A stretch of DNA of 9,253 nt from Spirochaetaceae bacterium (lineage in GTDB: Bacteria > Spirochaetota > Spirochaetia > Treponematales > Breznakiellaceae), in assembly GCA_031280705.1 (NCBI GenBank), contig JAITGJ010000187.1, positions 1 through 9,253 of the forward strand. The letters run 5' to 3'. The notes beneath the pieces are model-generated. The model was not told the origin of the DNA, did no database searches, and saw only the letters and a list, made by a program, of their open reading frames with translations. The position numbers and the translations under genes are program-made. Below are positions 1-5,059 of the stretch, in pieces. Positions within the stretch are counted from its first letter, which is position 1, and each line of letters begins with the position of its first letter.

Positions 1-102
1 GCGTGGGCCGCGGCACGGAACGCGGAGAAAGCCACGGTGCATTGGCAGTTTACCACCGCCGATGCCCGTATCAAGCTCCGGCACTTGTATCCGAGATTTT
101 AG
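1..102 (+). CDS. IS630-family transposase, C-terminal tail (partial, cut by the left edge)
   Basis: Reading frame 1 is open from base 1 to a TAG at 100-102 and gives 33 residues. They include the segment TVHWQFTTADARIKLRHLYP. From memory, WQFTT-x-DARIKL-x-x-LYP is the characteristic end of IS630/Tc1-type DDE transposases, just after the last catalytic acidic residue. Only the tail is inside the window, so the catalytic residues and the intactness of the element cannot be judged. The gene converges on the ACT-domain gene, with 13 bases between the two stop codons. The end of the insertion sequence must therefore lie in or beside the ACT gene's 3' end. The call rests on this one short motif; the main alternative is an unrelated protein tail. 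Confidence 0.65.
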   Translation, partial: AWAAARNAEKATVHWQFTTADARIKLRHLYPRF

Positions 103-115
103 ACTTCATGGTGTA

Positions 116-532
116 CTAGAACGAATCTATCATGCACAGACCGTGTTCGCGGATGATCGAAAGGCCCGTCTCGTGATCGTCCATTTTGAAAATGATCACG
201 GCTTTGTTCACCTTGCTTTCCAGCGAGGCATAGAGGTATTCGATATTGATGCCCGCGCCCTGAAAAAAATCCAGGATTTTGGCGAGGCTTCCCGGCGTGT
301 CGTCAATTTCCACCGCCGCCACGTCGGTTGTGCGCGTGGTAAAGCCGTTTTCGGTGAGCACCCGGAACGCCGCCCCGTCATTGTCCACGATGAGGCGCAG
401 GATACCGAAATCAGCCGTGTCGGCAATGGAGATGGCGCGGATGTTGATGCCCGCCTTTGCCAGCGTTTTGGTTACTTCCCCCAGACGGCCCGAGCTGTTT
501 TCCAGAAACACGGATACTTGTTTTATCGCCAT
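116..532 (-). CDS. Tandem ACT-domain protein paired with the aryl-CoA ligase
   Basis: This 138-residue protein is built of two ACT domains, about residues 4-68 and 71-137. Each shows the ACT pattern of a first strand, a Gly-Leu or Gly-Ser-Leu turn into helix 1 (GRLGEVTKTLAKAGINI and GSLAKILDFFQGAGINI), and a following strand. ACT pairs usually bind amino acids or related small acids at domain interfaces. No enzymatic domain is attached, so a small regulatory or ligand-sensing protein is the best call. The start ATG has GGAGG (minus strand of 537-541) four bases upstream. It lies 110 bases downstream of paaK on the same strand; ACT proteins beside phenylacetate-CoA ligase genes are a recurrent arrangement in anaerobes and archaea. 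What it senses, probably an aromatic amino acid or aryl acid, is inference. The C-terminus (GLCMIDSF) is a little shorter than I expect and lies against an insertion-sequence end, so the last residues may be altered. Confidence 0.88.
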   Translation of the reverse strand: MAIKQVSVFLENSSGRLGEVTKTLAKAGINIRAISIADTADFGILRLIVDNDGAAFRVLTENGFTTRTTDVAAVEIDDTPGSLAKILDFFQGAGINIEYLYASLESKVNKAVIIFKMDDHETGLSIIREHGLCMIDSF

Positions 533-616
533 AATTCCTCCCCGCCACGGTATGGCGTCCGCGGCGTTTTTTTTGCGCCGGTTTGCGGCGAACCGCCCGG
601 CGGTTTACGGACGCGC

Positions 617-634
617 GAAACCCGGACGGGTTTC
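617..634 (-). repeat. Hairpin just after paaK (7-bp perfect stem)
   Basis: GAAACCC at 617-623 and GGGTTTC at 628-634 form a perfect 7-bp stem around a 4-base loop, nine bases beyond the paaK stop. It has no clear T-run on the minus strand, so it is not a classic intrinsic terminator. A second, wider inverted repeat (GCGTCCG at 555-561, CGGACGC at 608-614) encloses more GC-rich hairpin sequence in the same gap. These structures may protect the paaK message 3' end or reduce read-through into the ACT gene. That role is inference. Confidence 0.45.
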
Positions 635-642
635 ACCGGGTC

Positions 643-1944
643 CTATATCTGCCGTTTGTCAATAACCCGTTTTGCCTTGCCGATGGAACGCTCAATCGTT
701 TTTGGCTCCACGAGTTTTACCTTAACGCCGATCTGGAGTTTCGACTTCATTACCCCCTCGATCCGCGCGCGGAGAATTTCCAGGTTTTTTGTTTCATCAC
801 TGAAAAACTTTTCCTTTACTTCCACCTGGAGTTCCACCTCGTCAAGGCGCGCCGCGCCGCGATCCACCACGATGACATACTGCGGTTCGGTGCCTTCGAT
901 TTCAAAAAGGGCGTGCTCAATCTGACTGGGGAATACGTTGACGCCCCGGATGATCAGCATATCGTCGGTGCGGCCAAAAAGCCGGTGCATCCGCGCCGTG
1001 GTTCTGCCGCACGAACACGGTTCAGCAATAAGGTACGTGATATCCCGCGTGCGGTAGCGGAGCAGCGGCGTGCCCTCTTTGGTGAGCGTCGTGAACACAA
1101 GTTCTCCCCGTTCCCCCACGGGGAGCGTTTCACCGGTCGCGGGGTCGATTATTTCCGGGTAAAAAAGATCTTCGTTGATGTGGAGACCGTTTTGCGCTTC
1201 GCACTCAAAAGAAACGCCCGGCCCGATAATTTCCGTAAGGCCGTAAATGTCATAGGCTTTCATCCCGTAGCGCGTCTCGATTTCCTTCCGCATATTTTCG
1301 CTCCAGGGTTCCGCCCCAAAACATCCCTTGCCGATGGGTAATTTTTTGAGATCGATCCCCGCCGCGGCGGCTTCTTCGGCCATGTACAGGGCGTAGGAGG
1401 GCGTGCAGGTCAGCATGGTAGAACCGAAATCCTGCATCACCATAAGCTGCCGGTCCGTGTTGCCGCTCGACATCGGTAGCACTTCCGCGCCGATGGTCAT
1501 CGCCCCGTAGTGCGCCCCGGGCCCGCCGGTAAAAAGCCCGTAACCGTAGCAATTCTGTACAATGTCGTCCCGGGTACAGCCGCCGCCGGCCAGCGTCCGC
1601 GCCATGGCCTCGCGCCAAATGTTGATGTCGTTTTGGGTGTATTCATCCACCACCGGTTTTCCTGTGGTACCGGAACTCATGTGCACTTCCACAATCCGGT
1701 CCTTGGGACAGGCGAGGAGGCCGTGGGGATAGTTCTGCCGGAGGTCGTCTTTTGTGGTAAAGGGCAGACGGGTAATGTCCGCAAGCCGGTGAATGTCCGC
1801 CGGACGGACGCCCAGCGCGTCCATTTTTTCGCGGTAAAAGGGAACTTTCGCGTACAGGGTCTCCACCAGGTTTTTGAGCCGGGCAAGCTGGAGGCCCTTC
1901 CGGGCCGCGCCCTCCATACATTCCGCGTCAGGGTTAAATATCAT
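643..1944 (-). CDS. paaK: Phenylacetate-CoA ligase (AMP-forming aryl-acid CoA ligase)
   Basis: This 433-residue cytoplasmic enzyme is close to the usual PaaK length (about 430-440). It activates phenylacetate, or a related aryl acid, with ATP to an acyl-adenylate and then forms the CoA thioester. Visible motifs of the adenylate-forming family are the phosphate-binding SSGTTGKP (90-97), YGLTE (234-238), RTRD (298-301), and GRTDD followed by IIRGVNVFPSQIE (324-343). A C-terminal GKAKRVID (422-429) carries the candidate catalytic lysine. The start ATG at 1942-1944 has AAGGAGG four bases upstream (minus strand of 1949-1955), a very strong ribosome site. The downstream partner is the double-ACT gene. 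None of the aerobic paa epoxidase/ring-cleavage genes are present, so the enzyme probably works in fermentative aromatic amino acid metabolism with a keto-acid:ferredoxin oxidoreductase encoded elsewhere. That role is inference. Indoleacetate or hydroxyphenylacetate are possible substrates. Confidence 0.93.
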   Translation of the reverse strand: MIFNPDAECMEGAARKGLQLARLKNLVETLYAKVPFYREKMDALGVRPADIHRLADITRLPFTTKDDLRQNYPHGLLACPKDRIVEVHMSSGTTGKPVVDEYTQNDINIWREAMARTLAGGGCTRDDIVQNCYGYGLFTGGPGAHYGAMTIGAEVLPMSSGNTDRQLMVMQDFGSTMLTCTPSYALYMAEEAAAAGIDLKKLPIGKGCFGAEPWSENMRKEIETRYGMKAYDIYGLTEIIGPGVSFECEAQNGLHINEDLFYPEIIDPATGETLPVGERGELVFTTLTKEGTPLLRYRTRDITYLIAEPCSCGRTTARMHRLFGRTDDMLIIRGVNVFPSQIEHALFEIEGTEPQYVIVVDRGAARLDEVELQVEVKEKFFSDETKNLEILRARIEGVMKSKLQIGVKVKLVEPKTIERSIGKAKRVIDKRQI

Positions 1945-2160
1945 ACGCCCTCCTTGATTGGACTTGCCCGAAAACTCAAGGCGGCGGCGTTTGGCCGTGA
2001 AGGTTGTTTAACAACGCGCTTAAACAACGCCCCGATACGATCGTTCAAATCCACCGTCAGCATACCGGGATCCGCAAAAAATTTGAACCCCCCGGACTCC
2101 CTGCCGGGCTGCCGGATGCCCGGAACGGGGGCGTTAGGCGCCATTTGCGCCAAACTTTTT
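1945..2160 (-). promoter_or_regulatory. Presumed paaK leader with nested inverted repeats
   Basis: About 215 bases lie between the putative paaK promoter and the paaK start and contain several dyads. GGCGC at 2137-2141 pairs with GCGCC at 2147-2151. CCCCC at 2089-2093 pairs with GGGGG at 2127-2131 and encloses CCGGGC (2104-2109) and GCCCGG (2118-2123); on the minus strand this is followed six bases later by six T (2081-2076), so it could act as an attenuator. GTTGTTTAA at 2003-2011 pairs perfectly with TTAAACAAC at 2020-2028, and AACAAC at 2010-2015 offers a competing partner. A TTG-start reading frame of 70 codons (2153-1941) also spans this stretch and overlaps the paaK start by ATGA. It has no good ribosome site or recognisable protein features, so I do not call it a gene. 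Regulation by repressor binding or RNA folding is inference. Confidence 0.4.
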
Positions 2161-2167
2161 GCATAAA

Positions 2168-2173
2168 GTATAA
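2168..2173 (-). promoter_or_regulatory. Candidate -10 box for the paaK-ACT unit
   Basis: Read on the minus strand, TATACT sits in a strikingly AT-rich block (about 2155-2230) inside otherwise GC-rich DNA. The best upstream -35 match is poor (TTTGTT about 16 bases away). The position would give a leader of a little over 200 nt before paaK. This is the only promoter-like stretch found upstream of paaK, so it is kept with low confidence. Confidence 0.35.
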
Positions 2174-2233
2174 AAAAGTGAACAAATGAACAAAAGATAG
2201 AAAAATACCTGAAGTTTCAGAAAACTCTCATAA

Positions 2234-2300
2234 GGTCCCTTTTAGGGGCCGCCATTCAAGCCGCCACTTTTAGTAGTGGTTGACGGTGCCCGTCCAAACC
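2234..2300. repeat. Cluster of three small inverted repeats in the gene-free gap
   Basis: Three stem-loops follow one another. GGTCCC (2234-2239) pairs with GGGGCC (2245-2250), with one G-T pair. CCACT (2264-2268) pairs with AGTGG (2275-2279). GGTT-GACGG (2278-2286) pairs with CCGTC (2290-2294) and AACC (2297-2300), with a two-base bulge. The second and third overlap by two bases and cannot both form fully. No known RNA family (tRNA, tmRNA, SRP RNA, T-box) was recognised. The block lies between the transporter terminator and the paaK promoter zone; the rest of this gap shows nothing identifiable. Confidence 0.35.
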
Positions 2301-2355
2301 TCGTAAAGAGCCGGAACGTTGCGCGTCAATCTTTCGGGTGAGTAAAATACGCCGG

Positions 2356-2381
2356 AAAAGTGGCGGGGCTTCCGCTCCGCC
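2356..2381 (-). terminator. Intrinsic terminator of the cation transporter gene
   Basis: On the minus strand, starting 17 bases beyond the transporter stop, GGCGG pairs with CCGCC. The stem continues past one A-C mismatch into two more pairs, closed by a GGAA tetraloop. AC and then TTTT follow directly. In plus coordinates the hairpin is 2362-2381 and the T-run is 2357-2360. Stem, tetraloop, T-tract and position fit a factor-independent terminator. Confidence 0.7.
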
Positions 2382-2398
2382 CTTGTGTGTGTTGGGAG

Positions 2399-3427
2399 CT
2401 ACGTCGGCTGAATCTCCGCCTCGGTAAGGCCAAACCCTTCGCCGGGGGTGATTGCGTGATCGCCGGTGGGTTCAATGTGTACCACGATATCGTAGACGTC
2501 TTCGACACGCGCCTTGATGGCCCGTTCCACCCGGTTGGCGATACGGTGGGCCTCCCGCACGGAAAGCTCCGGCGCGACTTCAATATCGATGTTGATGTCC
2601 CACCGCCCCGCGATGCGGCGCATCCGCGTGCGGTGCGGATTTCCCGCGCCTTCCACGGAGCGCACCGCGTCGAAAACCGCCCGGTACGATTCCTTTCCGG
2701 CGGAGTCCATCAATTCGGCGTTGGCCTCAAGAAAAATCTCTACGGCGCTTTTGATCACCCAAAAACCCACGGCTATCGCCGCCACAAGATCAATCGAACC
2801 CATCCCGAACCACTGTGCCAGCACAAGGCCCAGAAGCACCGTGGCGGAGACGATCACATCGGCGGCCATATTCTTCGCGTTTGCCTTCAGCATGGAGGAA
2901 CCGGCGCGGCGGCCAAACAGGTACTGGCTCCAGGCGAGGAGGAGTTTTCCGGTAATCGAAATAACGGCAGCGACAAAGGCCGCCGCTTCGGGGATTTCGA
3001 TTTCCCGCCGGAAGATCAGTTTTTGGGCGGAATTGAGAATAAGCTGCCCGCCGGCAAAGAAGAGCGTACAGGCGAGAAGCGTCGTGGCAACCGTTTCCGC
3101 GCGGCCATGCCCCCAGGGATGATCCTGGTCCGCCGGGCGGGAAATAATTCCGGCCACGATCAGGGACATGATGGCGATAAGCACATCCACGCCCGAATCA
3201 ATGCCGTCTCCAAGCACGGCAAGGCTCCCGGATTGTATGCCAAGCATGATTTTCAGCGCGGACAGGGCAAAATTGCCCAGCAGCGCGGTGATTGAGGCGA
3301 TTTTGATGAGCCGCGCCTTACGGGCAATAGCGGCGTTGTCCACCGGCGTATCCACGCCTGACCGTGCGGCATGGGGCCGCTGCCACGGGATATTTGACAT
3401 CCCGGCGCTTTCCGGTCTATCTTCCAT
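2399..3427 (-). CDS. Cation diffusion facilitator (CDF) family metal transporter
   Basis: This inner-membrane antiporter probably exports divalent metal ions (Zn, Fe, Mn, Co or similar) in exchange for protons. The 342-residue protein has a short hydrophilic N-terminus, about six membrane segments between residues 42 and 235, and a C-terminal cytoplasmic metallochaperone-like domain (about 236-342). Family signatures are GDGIDSGVD in TM2 (73-81), DHPWGHGRAE (102-111) after TM2, and IDIEVAPELSVREAHRIA plus VVHIEP in the tail. TM2 carries DxxxD (D77, D81), as in FieF-type members. TM5 reads KNMAAD, giving N186-xxx-D190 where most members have HxxxD. Metal choice is therefore not predictable by simple rule. 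The start at 3427 was preferred because GGGAGGG precedes it by nine bases; an in-frame upstream ATG at 3532 would add 35 residues without family character. The gene is divergent from the nuclease gene. Confidence 0.93.
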   Translation of the reverse strand: MEDRPESAGMSNIPWQRPHAARSGVDTPVDNAAIARKARLIKIASITALLGNFALSALKIMLGIQSGSLAVLGDGIDSGVDVLIAIMSLIVAGIISRPADQDHPWGHGRAETVATTLLACTLFFAGGQLILNSAQKLIFRREIEIPEAAAFVAAVISITGKLLLAWSQYLFGRRAGSSMLKANAKNMAADVIVSATVLLGLVLAQWFGMGSIDLVAAIAVGFWVIKSAVEIFLEANAELMDSAGKESYRAVFDAVRSVEGAGNPHRTRMRRIAGRWDINIDIEVAPELSVREAHRIANRVERAIKARVEDVYDIVVHIEPTGDHAITPGEGFGLTEAEIQPT

Positions 3428-3505
3428 ACGTACTTTCCCTCCCGGCGGTCCGGTCCGGCGGCGGATACGGGACGGCGCCGCGGAAACGTACCCGGCAACC
3501 GGGCC

Positions 3506-3520
3506 GTTTGTTGCACAAAC
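3506..3520. promoter_or_regulatory. Inverted repeat, possible operator between divergent genes
   Basis: GTTTGT at 3506-3511 and ACAAAC at 3515-3520 form a perfect 6-bp dyad around TGC, in the 200-bp gap between the divergent transporter and nuclease genes. The dyad overlaps a weak TTGCAC element (3511-3516) that could act as a -35 for the plus strand. A second small dyad (CCCGG-CAA-CCGGG, 3491-3503) is adjacent. The position suits a metal-responsive or other repressor site, but no regulator is identified, so function is inference. Confidence 0.35.
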
Positions 3521-3627
3521 AATGCCGCTCATGTAAGCTGCCGTGCCGCAGGGTCCCAGAACACGTCAGTCTAATGGGGATGGGCATATTCGGCAACCGG
3601 TTCCGGTCCAGGATTAAGAGGAGCGCC

Positions 3628-4446
3628 ATGAAAAAGGCGAAAACAATGAGACTGAAAGCGCCGGACGCGCGGGGGCGTTTTGGCTTGGCGCTGGTTCTTG
3701 CCGCCGTCCTGTTCCTTTCCGCCGGGGCGGAGGCATGGGTGTTTATCACGCCGTCGGGGGCGCGGTACCACCGGGAAGACTGCGTAACGCTCCGCAATTC
3801 CTCCCGCGTAAGCGCCGTTACCATTGATGAAGCCGTAAACGCGGGGCGGACGCCCTGCGCGGTATGCAATCCCCCGCCGCCGGACGGCGAAACCACGCCC
3901 GGTACTTCCGCAGCCGCCAGAGAGGGCGCCGCCGGATCAGCCCTGTACCGGGTAGATATCGCCATTCCTGGCGACGCCATTTCTGGCGACGCCATTCCTG
4001 GCGCGGCAAGCAGCCGGGCGGACGTTTCTCGTATGGTCAGCGCCCGCGTTTCCCGCCACGTGGACGGCGACACGGTGCGCGTCAGTATCCCTGATCCGCC
4101 GCCGGGACTTAACCACACCGAAACCATCCGGATGATCGGCGTGGACACGCCGGAAACGGTACATCCCACCCGGCAGGTGGAATATTTTGGCCGGGAGGCC
4201 AGCGACTACACCAAATCGCGGCTTCTTGGGCAGACGGTCCTGCTCGCCTTTGACCGGGAACTCCGCGACCGTTACGGCCGCCTGCTCTGTTACCTCTATA
4301 CCGGCGCCGGCTGCTTTAACGCGGAACTGATACGCGAAGGCTACGCCCACGCCTACACCCGTTTTCCCTTTCACTTCCTGGAAGAATTCCGCGAACTGGA
4401 GCGGGGAGCCCGTGCGGCGGGACGTGGTTTGTGGGGCGTCCGGTAA
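3628..4446 (+). CDS. Secreted thermonuclease (staphylococcal nuclease domain) with an N-terminal His/Cys3 module
   Basis: The 272-residue protein is a Ca-dependent sugar-nonspecific phosphodiesterase of the SNase type, predicted to act outside the cytoplasm. A signal peptide is visible (basic start, hydrophobic core about 18-33, likely cleavage after AEA at 36). Residues 46-82 form an Ada-like putative zinc module, YHxxxC to PCxxC (H48, C52, C77, C80). A low-complexity linker with IPGDA-type repeats (113-125) follows. The SNase domain (about 135-272) keeps every catalytic residue: D148 of VDGDT (nuclease D21), R168 and D173/E176 of RMIGVDTPE (R35, D40, E43), and R218 of DRYGR (R87). ATG 3628 was chosen because AAGAGGAG lies just upstream and it places the signal peptide at the N-terminus; the frame stays open further upstream but crosses the transporter gene. 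Nutrient nucleotide scavenging or degradation of extracellular DNA is the likely role (inference). Confidence 0.9.
   Translation: MKKAKTMRLKAPDARGRFGLALVLAAVLFLSAGAEAWVFITPSGARYHREDCVTLRNSSRVSAVTIDEAVNAGRTPCAVCNPPPPDGETTPGTSAAAREGAAGSALYRVDIAIPGDAISGDAIPGAASSRADVSRMVSARVSRHVDGDTVRVSIPDPPPGLNHTETIRMIGVDTPETVHPTRQVEYFGREASDYTKSRLLGQTVLLAFDRELRDRYGRLLCYLYTGAGCFNAELIREGYAHAYTRFPFHFLEEFRELERGARAAGRGLWGVR
3961..4005 (+). repeat. Three 15-bp tandem repeats inside the nuclease linker
   Basis: Three consecutive 15-base units begin at 3961, 3976 and 3991. The first two differ by a single base; the third differs from the first by two bases at its end. They encode A-IPGD, A-ISGD and A-IPGA. The repeats are in frame, so copy number can change linker length without breaking the protein. 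Recent slippage or duplication in the linker between the His/Cys module and the SNase domain is the simplest explanation. Confidence 0.8.
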
Positions 4447-4465
4447 CCGTGCCCGTGTCCGCCTG

Positions 4466-4506
4466 AAAACGCGTGTCCGCGCCGCCTGCATGGACGGCGC
4501 GGACAC
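4466..4506 (-). terminator. Perfect 12-bp stem-loop between convergent genes
   Basis: GTGTCCGCGCCG (4473-4484) and CGGCGCGGACAC (4495-4506) form a perfect 12-bp GC-rich stem around a 10-base loop, between the nuclease stop (4446) and the XRE regulator stop (4515). On the minus strand the stem is followed by GC and then GTTTT (4470-4466), so it fits an intrinsic terminator for the regulator gene. On the plus strand there is no T-run, but the stem may still define the 3' end of the nuclease message. Confidence 0.75.
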
Positions 4507-4514
4507 AACGCCGT

Positions 4515-4886
4515 TCAGTCAGCCCGGGGGGCAGCCGCGCTATCCTGCTGACCGGCCCGGCTCAGATGGCTTTCACGAAAATCGTTGACCATCTTTGCAA
4601 AGGAATCGATCATCTCTTCCATGTATTCTTCAAAAATACCGGTTTCCACCATTTCCGGCGGATCGCAGACAAAGAACTGGAACGGGTCGGTTTCGAGAAT
4701 GGTTGCGAGCCGCGCCAATGTTTCCGAAGAAATCCATTTGCGGCCATTCTCGACTTCGTTTATAAAATTGTGGGTCAGGGATGCCCGTGACGCCAGGGAC
4801 AGTTGGGAAATATTTTTCCTCATGCGCAGACGCCGGAGATTCTGTCCAAAAATACGGATAATCGCCGGGCCATTATATTCTCTCAT
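4515..4886 (-). CDS. XRE-family helix-turn-helix transcriptional regulator
   Basis: From ATG 4886 the protein has 123 residues. Residues 9-65 are a Cro/CI-type five-helix HTH domain: FGQNLRRLRMRKNISQ, LASRASLTHNFINEVENGRK, then ISSETLARLATILE, with the recognition helix near 36-46. Residues 66-123 hold an acidic amphipathic segment (EEYMEEMIDSFAKMV) that could mediate oligomerisation, then a Ser/Ala-rich tail. There is no ligand domain or sensor cysteine cluster. The frame continues upstream to an ATG at 4946, but that stretch is AT-rich like an intergenic region and encodes no family feature. Neither start has a strong ribosome site. The gene is divergent from the HD phosphohydrolase, a typical layout for a local repressor. 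Control of itself and that neighbour is inference. Confidence 0.87.
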   Translation of the reverse strand: MREYNGPAIIRIFGQNLRRLRMRKNISQLSLASRASLTHNFINEVENGRKWISSETLARLATILETDPFQFFVCDPPEMVETGIFEEYMEEMIDSFAKMVNDFRESHLSRAGQQDSAAAPRAD

Positions 4887-5059
4887 CGCTTTTACTGTAC
4901 GCACATTTCCATAAATCCGACAAATAACCAGGGGAAATATATCCATCTTTTAGTTTAATTTACCGTGATTTCCTGCAATAAAATCCCGAATATGTGCTCA
5001 CGCCGCACTGCGGCTTGCACACACTTCCCTTCCGCCGCCGTTCCCGTTACGATAACCGC

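Noticed and set aside
62..1341. Long plus-strand open frames opposite the ACT and paaK genes
   Set aside because: They are antisense to clearly recognisable proteins, lack domain features, and are explained by GC-rich codon use of the real genes.
2041..2060. TTCAAATCC resembling a tRNA T-loop
   Set aside because: Flanking bases do not form a T-stem, and no acceptor, D or anticodon arms are present.
1941..2153. Minus-strand 70-codon frame overlapping the paaK start by ATGA
   Set aside because: The start is TTG with no good ribosome site, the product has no recognisable features, and the stretch is full of inverted repeats better explained as a leader. The ATGA overlap keeps it possible but unsupported.
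2360..3295. Plus-strand 311-codon frame opposite the CDF transporter
   Set aside because: Charged, Gly/Arg/His-rich composition with no family motif; the opposite strand encodes an unmistakable membrane transporter.
3364..3627. Upstream in-frame extension of the nuclease gene
   Set aside because: It would overlap the divergent transporter start and bury the signal peptide; ATG 3628 has a good ribosome site and a proper signal peptide.
3417..4169. Minus-strand 250-codon frame opposite the nuclease
   Set aside because: Shadow of the nuclease, which has complete catalytic motifs and a signal peptide.
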